DNA of 64,000 bases, taken from Tepidiformaceae bacterium (GTDB taxonomy: Bacteria > Chloroflexota > Dehalococcoidia > Tepidiformales > Tepidiformaceae). The stretch lies in assembly GCA_958295975.1 (NCBI GenBank), contig OY282446.1, positions 1,527,289 to 1,591,288 of the forward strand. Direction: 5' to 3'. Under the pieces are notes generated by a model. The model ran no database searches. It was not told the origin of the DNA and saw only the letters and a list, made by a program, of their open reading frames with translations. The position numbers and the translations under genes were made by a program. Every line of letters begins with the position of its first letter. Position 1 is the first letter of the stretch. Positions 48,065 to 57,345 of this stretch are shown piece after piece.

Positions 48065-50026
48065 CTACGCCTCCAGCCCGAGGCCGCGCAGGAAGGCGTC
48101 CGCGTTCGGTTCGCGGCCGAGGAAGTCGCGCACGAGCCGGTCGCCGTCCACGGAGCCGCCGCGTTCCAGCACCGTGCGGCGGTACTCCGCGCCCAGCTCC
48201 GCGTTCATCAGCCCCGCCCGCTCGAAGCGCGTGAACATGTCGTCGCCGAAGACATGGGACCAGAGGTAGCCGTAGTAGCGCGCGTCGTAGCCGAAGAGAT
48301 GCCCCCAACCCGACTGGAAGTGCGTGCCGGGCGTGTAGGGGAAGGAGGTGATCTCGTGCAGCTCGCGCGTGAGGACGGTGCTGTCGCCCGCGAACCCGGG
48401 GGCGTGGAAGGCCTGGTCGAGCCGCGCGAAGTAGAGCTGCCGCAGCGTGGTCACGCCCGAGCTGAGCGTCTTCGCCGCCAGCATCGCATCGAGCAGCGCG
48501 TCCGGCAGGGGCTCGCCCGTGCGGTGGTGGCGCGTGAAGCCCGCCAGCACCTCGCGGTCCCACACCCAGTGCTCCAGCATCTGCGAGGGCGCTTCCACGA
48601 AATCGCGCTCCGTGCCCGTGCCGCTGAAGCGCGCGTGCGCCGCCCGCGTCAGCGTCTGGTGGAGGACGTGGCCGAACTCGTGGAAGAGCGTCTCCACCTC
48701 CGAATGGCGCAGCAGGGACGGCGCCTCCGCCGAGGGCTTCGTGAAGTTCGCCACGATGGCGCTCACCGGCATCTGGTAGGAGCCGTCGGGCAGTCGCCGC
48801 CCGCTCCGCAGCGTGAAGGCGGCGGCGTGGCCGTAGGTGCCGGGCCGCGGGAACAGGTCCATGTAGAAGCGCGCGAAGGGCTCGCCGCCCGCCGCCTCGA
48901 CCACGTCGAAGGCGCGCACGTCCCCGTGCCACGCGGGCGCGTCCGGGCGCGGCTCGAAGCGCACGCCCAGCAGCCGGCGGCAGACTTCGAACAGGCCGTC
49001 GAGACAGGCGTCCAGCGGGAAGTAGCGGGCCACCTCGAACTCGTCCACGGCGTGGCGCGTCTGCAGCAGCTGGTCGTGGCAGTAGCGCCAGTCCCAGATG
49101 TGGACGGGGCCGCCGTTCACCCCGGCCATGAGGGCGAGGTCGGCCTCCGCCTTCACCGCCACCTTCCCGCGCAGGTCGGCGAGGAAGTCCGCCACGCGCT
49201 CGCGCCCGCCCGCCATGCACACCTCGAGCGCGTACGACGCCCAGGAGTCGTAGCCGAGCAGGGCGGCCATCTCGCGGCGCGCCGCCAGCGCCCGTTCGAG
49301 CACGGCCACGTTGGCCGCGCCGCCCTTCACCTGCTCCTTCCCGAACAGCTCCCGCCGCAGCTCCGCCGAGCGCGCCTTGCCCATGAAGGGGAAGTACTCC
49401 GGGTAGTCGAGGGAGACGCGGTAGCGCGTCCCGCCGTCCGTCTCCTCCGCGCGCAGCGACTGGATGAAGGCCTCGGGCAGGCCGTCCAGCGCCTCGCGCG
49501 GCACGGCGATGCCATCGTCCCACTCGTTGATGTTCTTCTGGAACTCGACGCCCAGCGAGACGAGTTCGTCGCTGAGCGCCCGCACGCGCCCGCGTTCGCC
49601 CGCGGGCAGCCCGAAGCCGTTGCGGCGGTAGTCGCGCAGCTGGTGGTCGAGCAGGCGCGCCTCCTCCGGCGCCAGCGCCTCCCCCCGCGCCGCGTACGCC
49701 CTCATGGCGGCGTACAGGTCCTCGCGGAAGGAGAGCCCGACGAAGTACCGCTCGATGCGCTCCTCCTGGCGGCGGGCGGCCTCGCGCAGGGCGGCGTCGT
49801 CGGCGACGTAGGCCATGAAGGCGTACTGCCCGGCGGCCTGCGCCACCTGGTCGGTGGCGTCCTCGAGCGCGCCCGGCGTATTGGCGAAGGTGCGCTGGCC
49901 GTCGGGCGCGGCCACGATGGCGTTCACGGCGTCGTCGCAGGCGGCGATGGCGCGGTCGCAGGCGGCGTCCACGCCCGACGGCGTCATCGCCGCGAAATCC
50001 GGCAGCCCCGCATCGACGTCGGCCAC
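48065..50026 (-). CDS. M3-family oligopeptidase
   Basis: A 653-residue zinc oligopeptidase of the thimet/PrlC/Dcp group, expected to be cytoplasmic because no signal peptide is visible. The zinc site is HEFGH at 449-453 (ETLFHEFGHVLHQTLTR), with a third ligand Glu in RDFVEAPSQMLEHW. The remainder contains the typical FYMDLFPRPGTYGHAAAFTL and YFPLDACLDGLFEVCRRLLG stretches. It starts four bases after the stop of the large secreted zincin gene and is likely in its operon. Confidence 0.92.
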   Translation of the reverse strand: MADVDAGLPDFAAMTPSGVDAACDRAIAACDDAVNAIVAAPDGQRTFANTPGALEDATDQVAQAAGQYAFMAYVADDAALREAARRQEERIERYFVGLSFREDLYAAMRAYAARGEALAPEEARLLDHQLRDYRRNGFGLPAGERGRVRALSDELVSLGVEFQKNINEWDDGIAVPREALDGLPEAFIQSLRAEETDGGTRYRVSLDYPEYFPFMGKARSAELRRELFGKEQVKGGAANVAVLERALAARREMAALLGYDSWASYALEVCMAGGRERVADFLADLRGKVAVKAEADLALMAGVNGGPVHIWDWRYCHDQLLQTRHAVDEFEVARYFPLDACLDGLFEVCRRLLGVRFEPRPDAPAWHGDVRAFDVVEAAGGEPFARFYMDLFPRPGTYGHAAAFTLRSGRRLPDGSYQMPVSAIVANFTKPSAEAPSLLRHSEVETLFHEFGHVLHQTLTRAAHARFSGTGTERDFVEAPSQMLEHWVWDREVLAGFTRHHRTGEPLPDALLDAMLAAKTLSSGVTTLRQLYFARLDQAFHAPGFAGDSTVLTRELHEITSFPYTPGTHFQSGWGHLFGYDARYYGYLWSHVFGDDMFTRFERAGLMNAELGAEYRRTVLERGGSVDGDRLVRDFLGREPNADAFLRGLGLEA

Positions 50027-50030
50027 GGCG

Positions 50031-53000
50031 CTACTCTGCGCCCTGCGCCAGCCCTGCGTCCAGCCCGCCCCAGCCGCAGGGGGACCAGCGGGTCTCGGGC
50101 AGCGCTTCCCGCCGGACGACGATGCGCATGCCGACCTCAGCGTCGCGCGGAATGTCGAAAATGGCGTCAGAGGGCTCGCGCTCGATGGAGCTGAAGACGG
50201 TGCACCCGCTCACCTGATCTGAAAGAACATGCATCCGGTAGACATCAGCATCCAGACCAAAGCTGAATGCCCCTTCTGCATCCGTCCATGCTGCGAAGTA
50301 CCCTTTGCCCCACCCTTCGTTTCTCGGATGTCTGAGAGCCGCCACCCACAGTCTGCTCACCGGCTCGCCGTCCATGCCAACGACAGTTCCATGCAGGCGT
50401 GCCGTGAACGGAGGCGCGATCTCCGCGCGGTATGCCGCAAAGGCATCGTAGAAGTCATCGACCGATATGCCGAAAACGGCGCGGAACGCGGCCCGCCAGT
50501 CCGGGTGCGATGGGCGCTGGCGATAAAAGATGGTGATCGAGGCTTCTCCCGCGCGGTCGATGAGCCAGTCGACCGCAAGCGTTCCGAGGGAGTAGTTCGC
50601 GCGCAGATCCCCGCCGATGCCTAGGTCGTGCTCAAGGTCCCGGAGACGGGCGGGAGTGCGACGAACCGCGATGATGTCTGCCTGAATGCGGCCATCGTAC
50701 GTTTGCTCGGACGTCTCGTCGTGATACCTGTGCGACCAGTAGTTCGCCACGCCCTCCGTCAACCAGCGGGGAGAGACCTGGATGTCTCCGTACCGGACTT
50801 CCACATGGCCCCAGCGTCCGTTTTCCTCGATCGTTGCGTAGTATTCCTGAACCGCCTGGCTGTACTCATGCGCGCGGGCAGTGAAAGGATCTTGCAGATA
50901 GATCACTTCGTTGCCATAGATGCCACGCGGCTTGCCCGGGGTGACGTCGTCGAACTGGAACGTGAGGCCGGGGACTTTGATGCCGGTATGTCGGGCGAAG
51001 AACTCTACCACGCTATCGACTGCCGCCCGGAGTTCAGCCTGTTTGGCGGGCGTGAACGCGCTCAGGAACTCCACCTGCGGTGCGAGCTGCCACCAGCGCT
51101 TCGCCCCGGAAACCCGGACCCAGTATGCGTCCCCCTTGTCGAGCGTGCGCAGCGTGTTGGCGCGGGCGCTCGGGGTGTACGTCTCGCGCCGTTGCGCCGC
51201 CGCGTCCCAGCCCCACGCCTCGGTCACGCCGTCGAGCCCGCGAAACGCCTCGTCGGGAGCGACGCCGTCGCGCCCGGCCCAGGCCACGAAGTTCCAGCCC
51301 TCGCGCAACGGTACGAGTCCGATCTTGCCCGGTGGCAGCACAGGGCGCGTCCATACGACTGGTTCCGTGCCGCCGAGCGCGAGCCAGAGCCCCATGCCCG
51401 GCGTGAGCGTCGTCAGGTCGCCGGAACCGTCGCGGGCGGCCCAGCGGAACACTTGCGCGCCAGCATCCCAGGCGTAGGCCATGTCGAGGCGGGGAATCGC
51501 TTCGAAGAGCGTCGCGACGCTGGCCTCATTCCCGGTCCAGCCCGCGAGATTGAGGCCCGGCCGGAGCGTGGTCGTGGCCGTGGCGCGTACTGTGAACGGA
51601 GGCGCGATTTCCGCGTGGTACACTTCGAAGGCGTCGTAAAAGTCATCGACCGATATGCCGAAAACGGCGCGGAACGCGGCCTGCCAATCAGGATGCGATG
51701 GACGCTGGCGGTAGAAGTCGGTGATTGAGGCTTCTCCCGTGCGGTCGACGAGCCAGTCGACCGCAAGCGTTCCGAGGGAGTAGTTCGCGGACACATCCCC
51801 GCCGATGCCCAAGTCGCGTTCAAGGTCCCGAAGACGGGCGGGAGTGCGACGAACCGCGATGATGTCTGCCCGAATGCGGCCATCGTACGTTTGCTCGGAC
51901 GTCTCGTCGTGGTACCTGTGCGACCAGTAGTTCGACACGCCCTCCGTCAACCAACGCGGAGCGATATCCGTGCGATACGCCTCGAAGGCATCATAGAAGT
52001 CATTGACCGATATGGCGAAAGCGGCGCGGAACGCGGCCTGCCAATCAGGATGCGATGGACGCTGGCGGCGGAAGTTGGTGATCGAGGCTTCTCCCGCGCG
52101 AGTGACGAGCCAGTCGACCGCAAGCGTTCCGAGGGAGTAGTTCGCGGACACATCCCCGCCGATGCCCAGGTCGCGTTCAAGGTCCCGGAGACGGGCGGAG
52201 GTGCGCCGTACCGCGGCAATGTCCGCCCGAATGCGGCCATCGTACGTTTGCTCGGATGTCTCGTCGTGGTACCTGTGCGACCAGTAGTTCGCCACGCCCT
52301 CCGTCAACCATCGGGGAGAGACCTGGATGTCTCTGTACCGTACTTCCACATGGCCCCAGCGTCCGTTCTCCTCGATCGTTGCGTAGTATTCCTGAACCGC
52401 GTGGCTGTACTCATGCGCGCGAGCAGTGAAAGGATCTTGCAGATAGATCACTTCGTTGCCATAGCTGCCACGTGGCTTGCCCGGTGTGACGTCGTCGAAC
52501 TGGAACGTGAGGCCGGGGACTCTGATACCGATATGTCGGGCGAAGAACTCTACCACGCTATCGACTGCCGCCCGGAGTTCAGCCTGTTTGGCGGGCGTGA
52601 ATGCGCTCAGGAACGCCACCTGCGGTGCGAGCTGCCACCAGCGCTTCGCCCCGGAAACCCGGACCCAGTATGCGTCCCCCTTGTCCAACGTGCGCAGGGT
52701 GTTGGCGCTGGCGTTCAGGGCGTACGTTTCCCGCTGCTGCGCTGCTGCGTTCCAGCCCCAAGCCTCAAGCAGGACGCCGTCGAGCCCGCGAAACGCCTCT
52801 CTGGCGGCGATGCCGTCGCGCCCGACCCAAGCCACGAAGTTCCAGCCCTCGCGTAGCGATACGAGTCCGATCCCGCCCGGTGACAGCACGGGGCGTGTCC
52901 ACACGGCTGGCTCCGTGCCGCCGAGCTCGAGCTGGAGGCCCATGCCCGGCGTGAGCGTCCGCAGGTCGCCGGAGCCGTCCGCGGCGGCCCGGCGGAACAC

Positions 53001-53594
53001 CTGTGCGTCGGTATCCCAGGCCGTGGCCATGTCGAGCCGGGGGATCGCCTCGAAGAGCGCCGTCACGTTCGCCTCGGCCCCAGTCCAGCCCGCGAGGTTG
53101 CGGCCGGGCTGGAGCGTGGTCGTGGCGAACTCGTCCGCGATCCTGCACGGGATCCACTGTGCATCCTCCTGTAGGGAACCGCTCACGACGACGACGATCC
53201 CGACGATGGGGCGTCCCGCGACGATGATCGCCCTCGGCCTGTTCGGCGCCTCTTCGTAACCGGTTATGGCGCAGTCGTCGCCACGGTCCGTCCAGATGTG
53301 CAGGTGGTAGAAACCATCCGGGAGCGAGAGGGTGAACTCCCCCGTGTCCTCGACCCACTGCTGGACCCGTCGCTGCTTGAGGCGCTCGTGTCCTTCCGGC
53401 TGTGGTCCGGTCTCGAGGGCTGTGATCCTGTGTCCGCTGCTGGGGTTGCCGCTCTCATCCATCACGATGCCGCGCACCTGCCACGACACCGTGGTACCGC
53501 CCTGCGCGGAGGCCGTCGGCGCCGCCGTCGCCAGCCCGACGGCCAGCGCGAGGAGCGCCATGCCAGCGATGAGGACGGAACGAACGGGCGGCAT
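50031..53594 (-). CDS. Large secreted protein with repeated gluzincin-like domains
   Basis: A 1187-residue secreted protein. Residues 1-32 are a signal peptide (ALLALAVGLATAAPTASAQ). Then come a carboxypeptidase-regulatory-like domain (VRGIVMDESGNPSSGHRITA), two GWN-type modules (NLAGWTG; EGWNFVAWVGRDG) and a peptidase-MA-like domain with HEYSH at 394-398 and WLTEG at 429-433, giving HExxH plus Glu432. A partial second unit repeats only the WLTEG half. A second pair of GWN modules follows, then a third unit with HEYSQ at 909-913, in which the second histidine is lost. Another regulatory-like domain closes the protein. ATG at 53594 is preferred over GTG 53603. Substrate unknown. Confidence 0.72.
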   Translation of the reverse strand: MPPVRSVLIAGMALLALAVGLATAAPTASAQGGTTVSWQVRGIVMDESGNPSSGHRITALETGPQPEGHERLKQRRVQQWVEDTGEFTLSLPDGFYHLHIWTDRGDDCAITGYEEAPNRPRAIIVAGRPIVGIVVVVSGSLQEDAQWIPCRIADEFATTTLQPGRNLAGWTGAEANVTALFEAIPRLDMATAWDTDAQVFRRAAADGSGDLRTLTPGMGLQLELGGTEPAVWTRPVLSPGGIGLVSLREGWNFVAWVGRDGIAAREAFRGLDGVLLEAWGWNAAAQQRETYALNASANTLRTLDKGDAYWVRVSGAKRWWQLAPQVAFLSAFTPAKQAELRAAVDSVVEFFARHIGIRVPGLTFQFDDVTPGKPRGSYGNEVIYLQDPFTARAHEYSHAVQEYYATIEENGRWGHVEVRYRDIQVSPRWLTEGVANYWSHRYHDETSEQTYDGRIRADIAAVRRTSARLRDLERDLGIGGDVSANYSLGTLAVDWLVTRAGEASITNFRRQRPSHPDWQAAFRAAFAISVNDFYDAFEAYRTDIAPRWLTEGVSNYWSHRYHDETSEQTYDGRIRADIIAVRRTPARLRDLERDLGIGGDVSANYSLGTLAVDWLVDRTGEASITDFYRQRPSHPDWQAAFRAVFGISVDDFYDAFEVYHAEIAPPFTVRATATTTLRPGLNLAGWTGNEASVATLFEAIPRLDMAYAWDAGAQVFRWAARDGSGDLTTLTPGMGLWLALGGTEPVVWTRPVLPPGKIGLVPLREGWNFVAWAGRDGVAPDEAFRGLDGVTEAWGWDAAAQRRETYTPSARANTLRTLDKGDAYWVRVSGAKRWWQLAPQVEFLSAFTPAKQAELRAAVDSVVEFFARHTGIKVPGLTFQFDDVTPGKPRGIYGNEVIYLQDPFTARAHEYSQAVQEYYATIEENGRWGHVEVRYGDIQVSPRWLTEGVANYWSHRYHDETSEQTYDGRIQADIIAVRRTPARLRDLEHDLGIGGDLRANYSLGTLAVDWLIDRAGEASITIFYRQRPSHPDWRAAFRAVFGISVDDFYDAFAAYRAEIAPPFTARLHGTVVGMDGEPVSRLWVAALRHPRNEGWGKGYFAAWTDAEGAFSFGLDADVYRMHVLSDQVSGCTVFSSIEREPSDAIFDIPRDAEVGMRIVVRREALPETRWSPCGWGGLDAGLAQGAE
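51604..52317. repeat. Two tandem 357-base units inside the large secreted protein
   Basis: The segments 51604-51960 and 51961-52317 are direct repeats of 357 bases (119 codons) encoding the WLTEG...AFRA...FYDAFE part of the domain. A third, more distant copy lies near 50418-50770. Confidence 0.75.
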
Positions 53595-53604
53595 GGCCCC
53601 CACC

Positions 53605-55596
53605 TTATTCGCCGGTGTCCCTGATCGGCGCGTCCAGCCCGCCCCAGCTGCAGGGGAACCATTGGGCCTCGGGCAGGACCTCCCGCCGCACGACGACGCG
53701 CATGCCGATGGAGTCGTTGTCCGCGACGCTGATGACTGGGCTTGCGGGATCGCCCACCTCGACGGAGCTGAAGACGGTGCATCCGCTCACCTGCTCCGAG
53801 TGGACGTGTATCCGGTACGCGCCGCTCTCCGGGCGGAAGCTGAACGCGCCGTCGCTGTCGGTGTTATCCCCGAAGTACCGTTCGCCTCCCCGCAGCCTGA
53901 GCGCCGCCACCCACAGCCCGCGCACGGGCTCGCCGTCCGTATCGACGGCGGTTCCCCATATGCGCGCTGGCGGCGGCGCGATCTCCGCGCGATGCGCCCC
54001 GAAGGCGTCGTAGAAGTCGTCAACCGTCATGCCGAAGACGGCGCGGAACGCGGCCCGCCAGTCCGGGTGCGCCGGACGCTCGCGGTAGAAGGCGATGAGC
54101 GAGTCCTCGCCCGCGCGGTCGACGAGCCAGTCGGCGGCGAGCGCGGAAAGGGAGTCGTTCGCGGACTGGTTCCCGCCCGCGAGCATGTCGCGTTCGAGCT
54201 CGCGCAGACTGCTGGCGACGCGCGCCCGCGCGGCGTCTTCCGCGAGCCGGTCGTCGTACGTCTGGTCGCTGGTCTCGGCGGCATGGACGTGCGACCAGTA
54301 GTTCGCCACGGCCTCGGACAACCAGGCGGGGCCGCTCCGCGCATCCCCGTAGCGGCTCCGCACGTCGCCCCAGCGCCCGCTCTCCTCGATCGTCGCGTAG
54401 TACTCCTGGATCGTGCGGACGTACTCGTGCGCGTGGGCGGCGAAGCAGCGCTCCTGCAGGTAGATCACCTTGTCGCCGTAGCTCCCGCACGGCCGCTCCG
54501 CCGTCTCCGCGTCGACCTGCACGGTGAGGCCGGGGACCCTGAGGCCGATGCGGCGGGCGAAGAACGCCACCGTGTCGTCGACCGCCGTGCGGAGTTCGGC
54601 CCGTCTGGCGGGCGTGAACTCGCTCAGGAACTCCAGCCGCGGCGCGAGCTGCCACCATTCCCGCGGGGCCGAGACATGCACCCGGTACGCGCTGCCCGCG
54701 TCGAGCGCGCGCAGGGCGGCGGCGGGGGCGGCGGGGGCGTACGACTCCCGCCGTTGCGCCGCCGCGTTCCAGCCCCAGCCTTCGATCAGGACGCCATCGA
54801 GCCCCGCGAACGCCTCGCGGGCGGCGGCCCCGTCGCGCCCGGCCTAGGCGACGAAGTTCCAGCCCTCGCGCAGCGGCACGAGCCCGCTGGCGGCGCGCAC
54901 CGGGCGCGTCCACAGGGCCGCTTCCGTGCCGCCGAGCGCGAGCCAGAGCGCCATGCCCGGCGTGAGCGTCGTCAGGTCGCCGGCGCCGTCGCGGGCGGCC
55001 CAGCGGAACCGCCGCGCGCCGGCGTCCCAGGCGTAGGCCATGTCGAGCCGGGGGATCGCCGCGAAGAGCGCCGCCGCGTTCGCCTCGGCCCCGGTCCAGC
55101 CCGCGAGGTTGAGGCCCGGCCGGAGCGTGGTCGTGGCGAGCTCGTCCGCGATCCGGCACGAGATCCACTCGCGGCGTTCCGGTCGCGGGCCGCCCAGCAC
55201 GAGCACGATCCCGGCGACGGGACGGCCCGCCACGGTGATCGTCCGCGGGTGGTTCACCGCCGCCTCGTAGCCCGTGACGGCGCAGGTGGCGCCCCAGTCC
55301 GTCCAGACGCGCAGGAGGTAGCGCCCGTCCGGGAGCGAGAGCGTGAACTCCCCCGTGTTCCCGACCAGCCGCTGCACCCGCCGCTGGTTGAGGCGCTCGT
55401 GCCCTTCCGGCTGTTCGCGGAACTCGACGGCGGTGATCCAGTGCCCGCCGACGGGGCTGCCCTGCCCGGTGGTCACGACGCCGCGCACCTGCCGCTGCGC
55501 CGCGGCCTCCCCCTGCGCGGAGGCCGCGGGCGCCAGCATGGCGGCCAGCGCGAGGAGCGCCGCGCCAGCGGCGAGGATGGCGCGAACGTGCGGCAT
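53605..55596 (-). pseudogene. Secreted gluzincin-like paralogue interrupted by an amber codon
   Basis: A single frame of 663 codons would encode a shorter paralogue of the neighbour: signal peptide (MPHVRAILAAGAALLALAAM), regulatory-like domain, two GWN modules, a peptidase-like domain and a C-terminal regulatory-like domain. Codon 251 (54844-54846) is TAG where the neighbour has TGG in NFVAW, so translation would end in the second module. The zinc site is also altered: HEYVR instead of HEYSH and WLSEA instead of WLTEG. Downstream of the stop the frame remains open and conserved, so the change is recent, a sequencing error, or read through. Ten bases separate it from the next gene. Confidence 0.75.
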
Positions 55597-55622
55597 GGCG
55601 CTCGTTCCGGCGAACCCCCCGC

Positions 55623-57275
55623 CTAGCGCGTGAGCCAGGAGAACTGCTGCGGCTTCCGCTGCGCCTGCGGGTCGATCATGATGTTCACGATCGAGGGCGT
55701 CGGGTCATCCACCGCCTTCCGCAGCGTCGCGTCCAGCTCGTCCACCCGCGTGACGAAGTGCCCCTTGCCCCCGAAGGCCTCGATGATCTTCTCGTAGCGC
55801 GCGTTGGGCATGTAGGCGCCGGGCGGGACGTTCTCCGGATCGAGCTCGTTGGGCCCGCCGCCGATGCCGTTGTTGTTCACCACGATGAAGGTGATGGGCA
55901 GGTTGTAGCGGCAGGCCACCTCCACCTCCATGGCGCTGAAGCCGAAGCCCGCGTCGCCCTCCACCGCCACCACCTTGCGGTCGGGGTGGACGGCGGCGGC
56001 GGCGATGGCCTGCGCCACGCCCACGCCCATGGTGCCGAAGGTGCCCGCGTCCAGCCGCGAGCGCGGCGTCACGTTGGGCAGCACCGTGCGCCCGATGTCC
56101 ATCGTGCTCGCCCCCTCGCTGGCGATGATGGCGTCCGCCGGAATCGCCTCGCGCACCGCCCGCAGCACGCGGTAGTAGCCCATCGGCTCCGAATCGTCCA
56201 TCTCCATGGCCGCCACCGCCCGACGGTTCTCCTCCGACTTGGCCGTCAGCCCCGTCCACCACGTCGTCTCCTGCGGATAGGACCACGGGTTCCGCTGGAG
56301 GGCGGCGTTGAGCTGCCCCGTCACCGCCTTCGCGTCGCCCACCAGCGCCACCTCGGTGGGCACGTTCGTGCCCATCTCCTCGGCGCTGATGTCCATCTGC
56401 ACCACGCGCACGTTCTCGTTGAAGCGCGGCGGCAGCCCGAAATGCATGATCCAGTTCAGGCGCGCCCCCATGAGGAACACGAGGTCCGCGTTCTGCAGCG
56501 CGTGCGAGCGCGCGGGCGCCACCGACAGGGGATGGTCGTCGGGCACCACGCCCTTGCCCATGGGCGAGGCCAGGAAGGGCAGCTGCGTGGCCTCGATGAA
56601 GGCCCGCACCTCGTCCTCCGCGCGCGCGTAGGCCGCCCCCTTGCCCACGATCGCGAGCGGACGCTCCGCCGACCTGAGCGCCTCGATGGCCCCGTCCACG
56701 GAGGCCGGATCGGCGTGGATGCGCGGCGCGTCCGGGCAGCGCTCGCGGAAGGCCACCTCCGTCTCGTCCACGCGCCCCGAGATCACGTCGTTGGCGAAAT
56801 CGAGGTACACCGCCCCCGGGCGCCCGTACATGCTCGTCCGCACCGCCTGCTCGACGTAATAGGGCACGCGCTCAATGCTCTCCGCCCGCCGCGACATCTT
56901 CGCGAAGGGGCGCGCCGCCTCCACCTGCGGGGCCTCCTGGAAGGAGCCCTGCCCGTCCTGGTAGGAATCGGGCGCGCCCCCGATGAGGAGCATGGGCCAG
57001 GTGTTGGACCAGGCGTTGGCCATGCCCGCGATGCCGTGGATCATCCCCGGCCCGCAGACCGTGAGGCACGCCCCCGGACGCCCCGTGAGGTAGCCGATGG
57101 CCCCCGCCGCGTAGCTGGCCGCCTGCTCGTTGTGGAAGCCGAAATAGCGGATGCCCTCGCGCTGGGCCGCCGCCGCGATGCCCTGAACGGGGAATCCCAC
57201 CACGCCGAACATGTAGTCGACGCCCTGCTGCTTCAGGCTCCGCGCGATCACCGTCGCGCCGCTGATATCCGCCAT
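55623..57275 (-). CDS. Thiamine-diphosphate enzyme, 2-hydroxyacyl-CoA lyase/oxalyl-CoA decarboxylase-like
   Basis: A 550-residue ThDP-dependent enzyme. The catalytic Glu of the PYR domain is in FGFHNEQAASYAAGAIGYL; LTVCGPGMIHGIAGMANAW follows; the ThDP-binding GDG...NN motif appears as VEGDAGFGFSAMEVEV and FIVVNNNGIGGGPNE. The pattern is nearer to oxalyl-CoA decarboxylase and 2-hydroxyacyl-CoA lyase than to acetolactate synthase. ATG at 57275 has GAGGAGCAGG upstream and TATCAT at 57306-57311 on this strand. It may connect to the CoA-transferases at 27183-29647 in oxalate or 2-hydroxy acid use (inference). Confidence 0.87.
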   Translation of the reverse strand: MADISGATVIARSLKQQGVDYMFGVVGFPVQGIAAAAQREGIRYFGFHNEQAASYAAGAIGYLTGRPGACLTVCGPGMIHGIAGMANAWSNTWPMLLIGGAPDSYQDGQGSFQEAPQVEAARPFAKMSRRAESIERVPYYVEQAVRTSMYGRPGAVYLDFANDVISGRVDETEVAFRERCPDAPRIHADPASVDGAIEALRSAERPLAIVGKGAAYARAEDEVRAFIEATQLPFLASPMGKGVVPDDHPLSVAPARSHALQNADLVFLMGARLNWIMHFGLPPRFNENVRVVQMDISAEEMGTNVPTEVALVGDAKAVTGQLNAALQRNPWSYPQETTWWTGLTAKSEENRRAVAAMEMDDSEPMGYYRVLRAVREAIPADAIIASEGASTMDIGRTVLPNVTPRSRLDAGTFGTMGVGVAQAIAAAAVHPDRKVVAVEGDAGFGFSAMEVEVACRYNLPITFIVVNNNGIGGGPNELDPENVPPGAYMPNARYEKIIEAFGGKGHFVTRVDELDATLRKAVDDPTPSIVNIMIDPQAQRKPQQFSWLTR

Positions 57276-57345
57276 CTGCCTGCTCCTCGTGCTCGTTGCG
57301 CCGCGATGATACGGCAAAGACGCATCCGCGCTCCCGCCCGCGCCG

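Noticed and set aside
54844-54846. Pyrrolysine or other programmed recoding of TAG
   Set aside because: Only one such site is seen, no recoding genes are in the window, and the neighbour has plain TGG; a point mutation is simpler.
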